This document shows, in pieces, positions 13,348-22,916 of a stretch of 64,000 nucleotides of DNA (the first letter of the stretch is position 1; the number at the start of each line of letters is the position of its first letter). This DNA comes from Neocallimastix lanati (nom. inval.). Lineage: Eukaryota > Neocallimastigomycota > Neocallimastigomycetes > Neocallimastigales > Neocallimastigaceae. The stretch lies in NCBI GenBank assembly GCA_016946835.1, contig JACVTC010000020.1, positions 632,501-696,500 of the forward strand, given 5' to 3'. The notes below the pieces were generated by a model, which had not been told where the DNA came from, did not search any database, and saw only the letters and a list, made by a program, of their open reading frames with translations. Made by a program: the position numbers and the translations under genes.

Positions 13348-16300
13348 CTAGGTAGAAGCTGAGTTAAACTTGACAATATTTTTCAAATGAACATTACGAT
13401 TCATTTGTATATTAGTAGCAGGATCAGCTAAAGTGACTGTATTGAATTGTTTCTTTACCACTTTCATAGGTCCAACAAAGTAAGGTTCTAATTTAGTTCG
13501 ATTAAAGTTTCTTACTAGTACTAAATCACCTGGTTTTATTCTTTTAGCTTGATTCATACTGGTCTTTTCTTCTCTCCTAGTAGCCCAATATTTCGAAGCA
13601 TTTTTGATATTAGATGCGGCCTCCATTACCCATTGGTAGTGTGATACAAATTTTTCCAGTAGAATTTCGTCAGAAGACTTATTTATACCCTTAGTTGGTC
13701 TGGCAGCAATGTCAAAAGGTTGTTGGTCCTCCCTTCCATAAACTAATTCAAAACTTGAATGGTTGGTGATTGAGTTTTTAGTAGTTCTTAAAGCCCAAAG
13801 TGCAGATGGTAAAATTTCATCCCATTCTTTGTGTTGTTGTCCTAGTAATCGTAATAATTTTCCAATTTCTTTATTACGATTCTCAACTAAACCATTGCTT
13901 TCAGGATGATATGGAGTGATAAATTTAACATATACATCATATAAATCAAGGAAGATTTTTGTCATATCTGATGTAAATTGTGTTCCATTATCAGTAGTGA
14001 TAATTTGAGGTACACCGTGTCGAGCAAATACATTAATTAAAAATTTTATCACATCCTGAGAAGTAACATTTTCAGTGGGCTCTGCCTCAACCCATTTAGT
14101 AAAATAATCAACCACAACGATTATATATTGATTATTATTTCTGGTTTTACTTAGAGGTCCTATAATGTCCAATCCTAAGTGTGTAAATGGTCCTTCCACT
14201 TCAGCTGGTTTATCTTCCGTTGGTTCAGGGTATGGTTGCGATTTATTTAATTGACATTTTTCACATTTACCTATAATTCGCTTAATGTCATTAACCATAT
14301 TGTTCCAATAGTAGCTCTTTTTCAAACGTTGGTATGTCTTGTAATAGCCTTCGTGTCCTATACTGTGTGCTTGAAAAATTAATTGAAGTTTTTCTTTTGT
14401 ATCTGTAACTAATTTTCTATAATTATTGCCATCAACAAAGTAGTCCACACCATCAATTGTCGTAAATTTTTCTTCAATAAATTCCTTAATGGTTCTTGAA
14501 AGCAGGTTTTCATCTTGTTCCTTGATAATTTGTGTTGTTAAGACAACTTTTTCTTTTTCATTTTTCATTCTTGATAAAGCATCTGCGACAACATTATTCT
14601 TTCCAGTTTCATATCGTAAATCAATTCCTAACATACTGACAGTCAAACACCATCTAGTATGACGAGAATTTTGTGGTTCCTTACTTTTAAGTAATCCGAT
14701 TAATGGTCTATGATCTGTATATACTATAGTTTGCTTAGGATTTCCCATAATATAAGATTTTAATTTATTAATACAGTAAATTAGAGCAGCACCTTCTAGA
14801 TCCGTAATTCCATAATTCTTTTCCGATTTAGATAAACTTCTACTAATATAATGAACCGGATGCTCCTTTCCAGTTTCATCATCCTTTTGTAAAAGCACAC
14901 CGCCTATTCCATCATAGGAAGCATCTGTTCTTATAATAAATTCTCTATCAAATCTAGGAAATCTTAATATTGGGGCATTGATTAATCTTTCCTTAAGAAT
15001 TTTAAAACTTTCTTCTTGTTCCTTTTTCCATTCAAACTTAATACCTTTTCTTAATAGAGTGCAGAGAGGAGCAGTAACTTTTGCAAAGTCCTTAATAAAA
15101 TTTCTATAATATCCAATGGCTCCTAAAAATGATCGAAGTTCATGAATGTTAGAGGGAGCCTTCCATTCTTTAATAGCTTCAACTTTGTTTTCCAATGGAC
15201 TTAAACCTTCTGAGGATACTTTATGTCCAAGTACTTCTACTTCAGTTTGCATGAAAGAACACTTTTCGATATTGATTTTTAACCTATGTTCCTTGAATAT
15301 TTCTAAGACTTGTTTAAGATGTTCTAGGTGTTCTTCTTCAGTTCTTGAGTAGATTAAAATATCATCTATAAAGTTATAGACGCATTTTCCTATTAAGGGA
15401 AATAGTATACGGTTCATTTCTCTTTGGAATGTAGCTGGAGCACCTGTTAAACCGAAGGGCATTACCTTGAATTGGTAGTTTCCGAACTTAGTTGTAAAGG
15501 TAGTGATTTCAACACTATCATCATCCATTAATATTTGATGATAACCGGAATAAAGATCTAATGTTGAGAAGATTTTTGCTCCATCTAAGCTATCAAAAAT
15601 TTCCTCAATATTTGGTAAAGAATAAGAATCCTTCTTAGTTGCTTCATTTACTTTCCTATAGTCAATACACAGGCGCCATTTACCGTTCTTTTTAGGCACA
15701 AGTACTACTGGTGATGACCATTCTGAACATGAAGGTTCAATTAATCGTTTATATATGAGTTTGGTTAATTCTTCTTTTAAGATATCTGTTTTTAATTTAC
15801 TAAGTCGATAAAATTTTTGTTTAATAGGTTTAACTCCTTCCTTAAGAATAATTTTGTGTGGTGATAAATCTGAAGGTGTTAATTCTTCAGAAGAAGTTGC
15901 AATTATATCAATATATTCTTCAAGTAATTTAGTAATAGCTTCTCTATAATTTGAATTAATTGTACTTTGAAAAACTGTGTCATATATATATTTTATGGGT
16001 GGTAATCCTTCAATCGTTTTCAATTGTTGCTTAGCTTCTTGGTGATTCAATGCTTTGATTACACATAATAATTTTTCTTCGTCATCATATTCATTATTAA
16101 TAGGTGCAATTTCTTCAATTAAACCTTGATCATTAAATCGACAAAGACTATATCTAATTGGATGTATAAATAACTGGTTATCAATTTGAGTTTTGAGGTT
16201 GATTAATATATCATAGAATGGATCCTCCTTGTCTATAATTCTACACGTAACAAGTAGTTCTAGTTCATTAATTTTTATGGGAACTTTGATTAACACATCT

Positions 16301-17352
16301 TCTGAGTAATCATCATTCAGCGTTGCTAAACGTATTCGTCCTGCACTAACTCCTATAGGTTCATACTGATAAGGTAATTTATCTAAAAATTGCTTTGTGA
16401 TAATACTTAAGTTGCTACATGAATCTATTAAAGCCTTACCACGAACTCCATCTACTATTACATCAACCATAGCAATATCATCTTCTTGTGGTTCATGATG
16501 TTTACTTTTATATGTATGATCTATATTGTTCGTTATTATTGTAGTAGCACACATATTATCCACTGCACCTGAAATTTTAGTATTATTCTTTTCTAATTTA
16601 AGTCCTTGTGATACTTGAGACCGTATCTTGGGAGCAACGTCCAATAATTGTCCAAATGTAATATTGCAATTACTGGAGTTTAAATCTTTGATCACGTCAT
16701 AACTATCACAATCAGTTTGCATTTGTATTCTTCTTGGAATTCTAGTTGGCATAATTTCAGTTGACTTTTCTGATGATTTTTCTTGAATTAATTTATTTAA
16801 AGTTTGTTTAGAATTATTTCCTTCCTGAGAAGTTTCTTCATTAATAATATTAACATTACTATTTTTATTATTTTCCACAGAAGTACTTCTAGTACTAGCT
16901 CTTTCCTTATCTCTTAGCTCTTTCTCAATCCTCTTTTCTTTCTCTATTCTGGGTTGAGCCATAATCGAAGGATGTAATTGAGTTGTTGGCTTTTTGACTG
17001 GTCGCGATGTTCCCCTTAATTGATTTTCTTTTTGTTTTCGTAAACCTGGAGTAACTATTGGCTTAGGATCATCTCTTAGACTACGGTGAACCCTCTTTCC
17101 TCTTTGGTCACTAGTCTCTTCATCTTTAGGATTTGCCTTTCTCTTTATAACGTTTACTAAGTAATCCAATTCTTTGGAACCATCCGACTCATCATCAAAA
17201 TCTTCGTAATAATCCGTAGTAGTACCTTCTTGGAAATCAGCAATTTCTTCATAATCATCATCTTCTTTTAAGTCAACTGTTTTGGGACGATGGCAGACTG
17301 AAGCAATTTTTTTGACTATGGGAGTGCTTCTACTCCCTTTTAGTGGTTTAAA
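13348..17352 (-). CDS. Ty3/gypsy Pol (protease, RT, RNase H, integrase), -1 frame
   Basis: Pol is open from the slip site (TTT AAA at 17352) to 13348, about 1,334 codons. It has no in-frame ATG until about 130 codons in, so it should be made as a Gag-Pol fusion. Numbered from 17169, the order is: aspartic protease (ALIDSCSN, Asp ~249); reverse transcriptase (~465-645) with STLDLYSGYHQ and the catalytic box as FIDD (~600-603) in place of the common YxDD; RNase H (IIRTDASYDG to VADALSRM); integrase HHCC zinc module (HSIGHEGY ... CEKCQ); DDE core (GLDIIGPL, TTDNGTQF, ESNGLVENRN); and a C-terminal GPY/F-type module (EPYFVGPMKVV). No chromodomain was seen. Integrase with RNase H upstream of it is the Ty3 order. 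The protease reads D-S-C where D-S/T-G is usual; otherwise all core motifs are present. Confidence 0.95.
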   Translation of the reverse strand, partial: FKPLKGSRSTPIVKKIASVCHRPKTVDLKEDDDYEEIADFQEGTTTDYYEDFDDESDGSKELDYLVNVIKRKANPKDEETSDQRGKRVHRSLRDDPKPIVTPGLRKQKENQLRGTSRPVKKPTTQLHPSIMAQPRIEKEKRIEKELRDKERASTRSTSVENNKNSNVNIINEETSQEGNNSKQTLNKLIQEKSSEKSTEIMPTRIPRRIQMQTDCDSYDVIKDLNSSNCNITFGQLLDVAPKIRSQVSQGLKLEKNNTKISGAVDNMCATTIITNNIDHTYKSKHHEPQEDDIAMVDVIVDGVRGKALIDSCSNLSIITKQFLDKLPYQYEPIGVSAGRIRLATLNDDYSEDVLIKVPIKINELELLVTCRIIDKEDPFYDILINLKTQIDNQLFIHPIRYSLCRFNDQGLIEEIAPINNEYDDEEKLLCVIKALNHQEAKQQLKTIEGLPPIKYIYDTVFQSTINSNYREAITKLLEEYIDIIATSSEELTPSDLSPHKIILKEGVKPIKQKFYRLSKLKTDILKEELTKLIYKRLIEPSCSEWSSPVVLVPKKNGKWRLCIDYRKVNEATKKDSYSLPNIEEIFDSLDGAKIFSTLDLYSGYHQILMDDDSVEITTFTTKFGNYQFKVMPFGLTGAPATFQREMNRILFPLIGKCVYNFIDDILIYSRTEEEHLEHLKQVLEIFKEHRLKINIEKCSFMQTEVEVLGHKVSSEGLSPLENKVEAIKEWKAPSNIHELRSFLGAIGYYRNFIKDFAKVTAPLCTLLRKGIKFEWKKEQEESFKILKERLINAPILRFPRFDREFIIRTDASYDGIGGVLLQKDDETGKEHPVHYISRSLSKSEKNYGITDLEGAALIYCINKLKSYIMGNPKQTIVYTDHRPLIGLLKSKEPQNSRHTRWCLTVSMLGIDLRYETGKNNVVADALSRMKNEKEKVVLTTQIIKEQDENLLSRTIKEFIEEKFTTIDGVDYFVDGNNYRKLVTDTKEKLQLIFQAHSIGHEGYYKTYQRLKKSYYWNNMVNDIKRIIGKCEKCQLNKSQPYPEPTEDKPAEVEGPFTHLGLDIIGPLSKTRNNNQYIIVVVDYFTKWVEAEPTENVTSQDVIKFLINVFARHGVPQIITTDNGTQFTSDMTKIFLDLYDVYVKFITPYHPESNGLVENRNKEIGKLLRLLGQQHKEWDEILPSALWALRTTKNSITNHSSFELVYGREDQQPFDIAARPTKGINKSSDEILLEKFVSHYQWVMEAASNIKNASKYWATRREEKTSMNQAKRIKPGDLVLVRNFNRTKLEPYFVGPMKVVKKQFNTVTLADPATNIQMNRNVHLKNIVKFNSAST
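17300..17352 (-). promoter_or_regulatory. Programmed -1 ribosomal frameshift signal (heptamer plus pseudoknot)
   Basis: In the gag frame the codons CAT TTA AAC contain the canonical slippery heptamer T TTA AAC (17352-17346), two codons before the gag stop (17342-17340). After an 8-nt spacer, GGGAGT (17337-17332) pairs with ACTCCC (17325-17320). The loop GAAGC (17330-17326) can pair with GCTTC (17304-17300), forming an H-type pseudoknot: stem 1 of 6 bp, stem 2 of 5 bp, a 1-nt first loop and a 15-nt A-rich last loop. The -1 frame is closed by TGA at 17361-17359, so the two frames overlap for only 19 nt and the heptamer lies inside that overlap. Confidence 0.88.
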
Positions 17353-18257
17353 TGATTTTCATAAAACTTCTTGCGGTTATTTTCCAATATAGAATTTAAT
17401 TTAGGACAGTTTCGTTTGGTATGTCCTTCATTGCTACAAAACCAGCAAGTACTAATTTTCATTTCTTTCATCTTGTTAGTGAGATTTTCTATAGATACAT
17501 TTTTGTGGGTTTTTGGTTTGTTAAAATCATTTGAAATGTTCTTATTAAAATTACTTTTAGAGTTAAGGAGATTGTAACGAGTCTTATCATAATATTCAGT
17601 ACTATTTTTAATAGATAAACGATCAACTTTTTCAGCTATAGCGAATGCTTTGGTAATAGAAATATGGTCTTTAAGCATAACCTTTCTCCATGCGTCAGGA
17701 TTATTGGTTAAGGAATCTGCATAATCTAAAACACTAATTTTTCTTCTTCTCTTTTTATCCAATTTATGGTACAAAGATCTATAACGGACATTAAAATCTT
17801 TAACTTTCTCGTTCTTCTTTATTTTCATGGAACGCAATTCTCGCAACAAGTTGGTTTGATCTTCTTTAAGTCCATAAAAAGTCTTCAGATGATTTATTAT
17901 TTCATCAAGGCTTGGGTAGGTGTTAGTAGATTCACTTTCTTCATCATCTTCTCCTTCACTATCGCTATCGAAATCAGAATCTTCATCTTCAGTAAGATCA
18001 TTTCCATCTTCTAGTTCTTGGATAATTTCTCTTGGTTCTCCAGAAGCCGTTAATATACAAGCAGTAAAAATAGTTTCAGGATCCTTGATATGTTGGTATT
18101 TTATCCATGCCTTTAACTCATTTGCCCAGGAATTGATGTCAAGGTTTTGTTTAGTAAGCTTTTCAAAATCTTTTAATTCTTTCTTTAATTCTCTGAAGCT
18201 AAGCTTACTTTCTGGAGTACTCTCTGTTGGAGTACTGGAAGTACTGGATGTTCTCAT
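17340..18257 (-). CDS. Ty3/gypsy Gag
   Basis: A 305-residue capsid/nucleocapsid protein starting at a clear ATG. It has a Ser/Thr-rich N-terminus, a helical capsid-like region (INSWANELKAWI ... YPSLDEII ... LLRELRSMKIKKNEKVKDFN), an acidic Asp/Glu/Ser stretch (about 93-113), and one CCHC zinc knuckle (CWFCSNEGHTKRNC, 271-284) for RNA binding. It should assemble into virus-like particles that package the element RNA. The terminator overlaps pol by 19 nt and ribosomes reach pol by -1 slippage. A decayed relative lies at 3712-4970. Confidence 0.9.
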   Translation of the reverse strand: MRTSSTSSTPTESTPESKLSFRELKKELKDFEKLTKQNLDINSWANELKAWIKYQHIKDPETIFTACILTASGEPREIIQELEDGNDLTEDEDSDFDSDSEGEDDEESESTNTYPSLDEIINHLKTFYGLKEDQTNLLRELRSMKIKKNEKVKDFNVRYRSLYHKLDKKRRRKISVLDYADSLTNNPDAWRKVMLKDHISITKAFAIAEKVDRLSIKNSTEYYDKTRYNLLNSKSNFNKNISNDFNKPKTHKNVSIENLTNKMKEMKISTCWFCSNEGHTKRNCPKLNSILENNRKKFYENHLNH

Positions 18258-18740
18258 AAAATAAAATTTATTGTATCTATAGAATGCTAAACCTCGTAAT
18301 GTATAAATTGTTATAAAAAAGTAAAAATAAAAAAAATTAAAAAAAATAAATCTTTTAACTAATAAAATTATTAATTATTTATTATTATTAATCACTTATT
18401 AAATTATAATAATCGTGCAATCTGATAGTACACACTGTCTGACGTGCAGCTTACCTCTTGAAAGGTGTCATGCCACGCGTGTGCCACGGTTACTATTTTC
18501 AATATAAAAAAATAGCAGTCCAGAGCCTACTAGCCCAATTACTATGTAGGATAAACTTAACCCGGAAATCTATGCACGAATATTAGTTTAATTTAATAAT
18601 AATTAATATTTTTAACAATTAATAATAATTAGTTAAAAATATAAAAATTGTTTTCTTTTTTAAAAAAATATTTGTTTTATTAGAAAAATTATTTATTAAT
18701 ATTATAATTTTATCCCCAATGTATTAATTTATTATTATAT
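18258..18740 (-). other. 5' leader of the Ty3/gypsy element with a GC-richer island
   Basis: Non-coding leader between PBS and gag. Most is A/T-rich, but 18413-18590 is of clearly higher complexity and GC content (including the palindrome CACGCGTG and a repeated GTGGC). In retroelements the leader carries packaging and dimerisation signals. That role is an inference here. Confidence 0.55.
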
Positions 18741-18758
18741 TCCCCGATATCTCCACCA
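18741..18758 (-). other. tRNA primer-binding site of the Ty3/gypsy element
   Basis: The minus strand reads TGGTGGAGATATCGGGGA, the complement of a tRNA 3' end ATATCTCCA-CCA. It lies 8 nt inside the LTR edge at 18767. The tRNA identity was not determined: an acceptor starting GGAGAT would be needed. Confidence 0.8.
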
Positions 18759-18766
18759 ATTTTTCA

Positions 18767-19555
18767 TGGTATGGTTCATATAATTTTAGGAATATAATAA
18801 TAATTAACACAAATAATAAAATTACAATAATAAAAAAAAAAAATAATTTGTTTTAAAATCAATATTTATTTATTTAAATTTAAAAAAATAATAATATAAT
18901 TATTTATTTAATAAAAAGAAAGTTATTGATTATATTTTATTTCACTAAAATTACATGTATTTATATTTTTTTTATCAAATTAAAATTTGTAAAGCCTAAC
19001 TATTTTTTTAATAAACTAATTACTAATTATTTTTATAAATAAAACATTTAAATTGAAATTGAATTATTATTTTAGTTAATAATATTATTGTTATAAATAG
19101 TAGTTATATATTATTGAATTATTAATTATTTAATAATAGTTTAATACTAATATATATAAAATAAAAATAAAGAGATTATACAGAATATTTTATTGTGGTT
19201 TAGTTAAATTTAGTAATTAAAAATAAATTTAAATTGATAACGAAAATTTTAATAACTAATTAAATAGATTTGATTATTTTCAATATAACATAATACAAAA
19301 GAAATATAATATTAATATATTAAGTGGGCAAGGACAATATTCTTGGCTAAAGATTTTTAATACATTATAATGGAATCGGATCGATAATTCAAAAAGGAAT
19401 TATAAGTTAATTAGTGATTTATTAACTTAAGATTTCTATTTAGTAATATTTGAAGAATATTGGAAAGTTCCAATTATATAGAATAGAATAATCTATAAGG
19501 TTAGAATAATTTATATTATTCTAGCACAATTAGTATTATTTGTTCATTCTGTATT
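18767..19555 (-). repeat. 5' LTR of the Ty3/gypsy element
   Basis: Matches 12534-13323 with a single 1-nt poly-A length difference. It carries the promoter of the element by family analogy, but no individual box was assigned. It is followed by the target duplication AAAAT at 19556-19560. Confidence 0.9.
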
Positions 19556-19560
19556 AAAAT

Positions 19561-20043
19561 TGATAAGAAACGAAATATTTAATTAATAATTAATATAAAT
19601 AAAGTTAATAAGAAAAATAAGAAATAAATATATTATAAATATTAAATAGTTAAATAATTTTATAAATAATTGTTTATAAACATAACTTTAAAATGAAGAA
19701 TTAGTATAAATAGTTATTAGAAATAATATTTTAATAAATGTTCCTAATTATCCAGTAAAATTAGTATATAATATTTTAATAAAATTAGAATTATTATTGA
19801 TTAATTATATATTTTGATTATTAGAATTATGTTATAAAAGATTTGTATTAAAGGTTTACTAATTACCTATAAATATTAGAATATTAATAAAACAATATTT
19901 TATTTAAAAATGAATTAAATATTTTTATTTAAGTGTTATTATTTAAATATATAAAGACTTGTTATGGACAAGTATAAAAATCATAATAGTTATGAAATGG
20001 GAAACAAGATAAATTCCTATTTCATATCAAAATTTATCAACTT
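19561..20043. other. AT-rich intergenic region
   Basis: No ORF, repeat or RNA gene is seen between the LTR and the tRNA gene. The sequence just before the tRNA (TTTATCAACTT) has no recognisable upstream element. Confidence 0.6.
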
Positions 20044-20115
20044 TCCGCACTGGTCCAGTGGCTAGGATTCCACGCTCTCACCGTGGCGGCCGGGGTTCGA
20101 TTCCCCGGTGCGGAG
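20044..20115 (+). tRNA. tRNA-Glu (anticodon CTC)
   Basis: A 72-nt cloverleaf: acceptor TCCGCAC pairs with GTGCGGA, discriminator G at 20115, D arm TGGTCCAGTGGCTAGGA, anticodon stem CCACG/CGTGG with loop CTCTCAC (anticodon CTC, reading GAG), and T arm CCGGG-GTTCGAT-TCCCCGG-like. No intron and no encoded CCA. The internal A and B boxes (GGTTCGATTCC) are intact, so it should be transcribed by Pol III. Confidence 0.97.
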
Positions 20116-20117
20116 TA

Positions 20118-20125
20118 TTTTTTTT
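20118..20125 (+). terminator. Pol III terminator of tRNA-Glu
   Basis: A run of T begins three bases after the tRNA 3' end, as required for Pol III release. The LINE-like sequence begins directly after it. Confidence 0.85.
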
Positions 20126-21345
20126 CCCAATGATATGGACTGCTTTTTCCAAGGTCCATTGAGAGTTGAAGGAAAAGGAATAGTCTATCTCAGGTGTACT
20201 ATTTACAATTTTCTGTAATTATGATAATAATCAATAGATATCCATTCTTAGGTAGCTTCTAGTACGAAGAGTGTAAAATTGGAATACTAGAAGACTTTTG
20301 AAAGTGAACCTAATGTTTTTTTAAACCGGATATAGTAACATTGGTGTTGTGTAAATATATAAAATTATGTAATTTCTACATATTATCATTGCAATGTATC
20401 TATTGTATTTTTTTTTTTTTACTTTAGCATTATTTTGTATATAGTATTTTTCAATAGTATTATTTAAAATCTCATGTAGCTATTGTAAAATGGAAATGTA
20501 GGAGATTGATTCACACCAAGGTTTGTGTTTAAGATTTTATTTAAAGGATTGGAATCTTTTTATTGTCTTTCCCAACTAAAAATTTATTTATCTTTGCATT
20601 TTAGTTTATACATGATTATTTATAGAAAATTATTATATTGCACTGTGATTTTTTTTAAAATCAAAAAATTTAAAGATAAAAAAAAGCTCTTCATTAAGTA
20701 TTCTGAATTTAGCATTGGCATCCGATTGGTACTTCGTGCTAGATGTGGATATGAATTCAATGATCATGTTGCCCAAGCCGTCAATAGGATTGAAAAAGAC
20801 TGCCCAGAATGTTGTCCTTGTTGTTAAAGAAAAAAAATAAAGAAATCCTTGATTGGAACATTGGTTTTCCAAATGCTATCTTTTTCGTGAATTTCAAATG
20901 AAATATTTTAAGGATATTAAAATTCTTTATTAAAAATATTTATAATTTCCATATATTGTCCAATATCAAATAGGAATGTAAACACTGTTATCACATATAT
21001 GAATAATGTAGAATCAAGTACAGATTCTGATAGTAGTAACAAGGTATATAATATTAATAATAACAATAATAAAAGTAATATTGTTAATATTAGTAGAATT
21101 AGTGATAGTGAAAATTAGAATATAAATATTATTGATAGTGAAAATAATAGTATCATTACTAATAATGTAGTGAGTAGTTCAATTGGTGAAAATCGTATTA
21201 ATTTAAGTAATTTTCTGAATAATGAGTGTGTAAATATATACGTGGCGTGGTACGGATTATATAACTTTCTTTTTGGTGGAAGAGATGCAGACATTATTGA
21301 TTTAAATTATAATCTTGGAGGTGAGGTTCGTTGCCTATGAACTTT
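20126..21345 (+). mobile_element. Internally deleted LINE (5' UTR joined to C-terminal region)
   Basis: 20126-20600 matches the 5' leader of the LINE at 30755-31270 (shared CCATTGAGAGTTGAA, TTTTCTGTAATT, GTGAACCTAAT). At about 20700 it jumps to the C-terminal coding part: LRARCGYEFNDHVAQAVNRI and CPECCPCC, equivalent to LRARSGYRLDTRIAKAA and CPNFCPCC at 52396-52490 in the larger copy. The Asn/Ser-rich segment (about 21000-21170) and a YNFLFGGRDADI block (about 21255-21290, compare FTFLLGGRSIN at 52857) follow. The endonuclease and reverse transcriptase are absent, so the copy is dead or non-autonomous. It starts immediately after the tRNA-Glu terminator. Confidence 0.75.
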
Positions 21346-21736
21346 TTTCTGAATTTATTTATATATTTTTAATTTAAATATTACTTTTTACTTTGAGTTA
21401 CTATTTTAAATAATATTATGTTTTAATTGGACAAATAATATTTATTTTTTTATTAATTCTGTGTTTTTTTTTTTTAAAAATAAAAAATTCATATAATTAA
21501 TAAAAGAATAAATAAATAAAGATAAAAGTTCTCAATAATTGCGGCTATAAAAAAAATAAACTATTTATCTAATTCAAGATTAAGAAAAACAAATTAATGA
21601 ATATATTTTTATATTACTTCTTGGTGGAACTTTTGCTTTAGATGAGTTATAATTCAAAACGGGAGAATAAAGACATTTAAAAAGAACTTATATTTATTAA
21701 AGAGTTTTGGATCTAATGTTCCATATATAATTAGCC

Positions 21737-21968
21737 TTTCAGATTACCTTACCAAGAACAAAGAGTAGCTCTCTTTGAATTAATTGCTGATTGGTATAGT
21801 AAAAAACCATTCACAACCAAGAGAGTCAAAGTTGAATCGATATGGTAAAAAAGAACCTTTATTATTAGTCCTATTAGTGCATTTTACACTTATAATAATG
21901 ATTGTACTTTACACAACAAATCTAAAGAAATTGAGTCTCCTAATAATATTACTCTTGTCTCTACATAA
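21737..21968 (+). pseudogene. Short coding relic of unknown function
   Basis: From CCTTTCAGATTACC at 21737 one frame reads PFRLPYQEQRVALFELIAD, then WYSKKPFTTKRVKVESIW. After a single stop it continues for about 40 further residues to TAA at 21966-21968. Codon use and residue mix look genic, unlike the surroundings. It could be an exon (AATTAG precedes it) of a decayed gene. I do not recognise the family. Confidence 0.35.
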
Positions 21969-22531
21969 TCTACTTTAGAGATGTTACTTCTTTGGTTATT
22001 CTATTTTTAAATATAAAGAATTCATGCAAAATATTTAATATTTTAGCAATTTATTTAGCTATGAATTATTACTTTAATCAATTGTTACTAAAAATGTAAT
22101 TTAAAGTTTGGGCGTTTTTATTTTTTTTTTTTATTATATTTTTTTTTAACTTCTACTAATTATTTCTTTAACAATTAAGTACTATAAATCTTTAAAAAAA
22201 TATTCCTATAATAAGATAAAAGATATATTCAGTCTTATCTTATATTATCTTTAAAGCCACTGAAATATAAATATAATTATTAATAAGCTTAGTTATAATT
22301 GGTGATTAAATAAAATATACATATTCACTGATATATACTAAAATATTCTTTCATGAAAAATGTTTTAAATGTATTACATGAATGTATAAGCCATATTTTA
22401 AAATTTGTAAAAGCATATAAATAGTATTAAAAAGAAATACAACTTTTTTTCATAAAAAATTTTATCATATTAATAAAAATATAATGATTAATAAAATCCA
22501 AATTACTATCTCTTAATATTAATAAAAATAA

Positions 22532-22564
<33 letters not shown>

Positions 22565-22873
22565 ATTAATTAAAATATTGTATTACGTAAAATTTAAGGA
22601 AAAATATTATATATTTATTAATCCATAAGCCACATTTTAAATATGAAAAATGTATAATTTGTACTAAAAAATAAATTGATATTTTATAATAAATTATAAT
22701 AAATTGACATTATAAAATTCCTGTCTTTTCATAATTCTTATTAGCAAAAAAAAAAAAAAAAAAAAAAAAAATGGGAAAGATCCTAAAATGGTATGGCTAC
22801 TTAATACCAATAATTATTTTTTTTTTCTTTTTCGAATATCTATTATTTTTATTATCTATAATTATTTTAATTA

Positions 22874-22916
<43 letters not shown>

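Larger units (their letters stand above)
12529..19560 (-). mobile_element. Complete Ty3/gypsy LTR retrotransposon
   Basis: Element of about 7.0 kb read on the minus strand, bounded by AAAAT duplications (12529-12533 and 19556-19560). The LTRs at 12534-13323 and 18767-19555 appear identical except for one A in a poly-A run. From right to left: LTR, PBS (18758-18741), a GC-richer leader, gag, a -1 frameshift site, pol (protease-RT-RNase H-integrase), a purine-rich tract (about 13328-13339) and LTR. The matching LTRs, intact frames and preserved target duplication indicate a recent insertion that may still be active. Confidence 0.92.

Noticed and set aside
15146-15352. Plus-strand ORFs opposite Ty3 pol and gag (also 17371-17577, 17766-18014, 17920-18264)
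   Set aside because: Antisense shadows of well-supported minus-strand genes.
13348-17169. Independent pol start at 17169
   Set aside because: That codon is TTG. The frame is open upstream to the slip site and there is no early ATG, so a Gag-Pol fusion by frameshift is the better reading.
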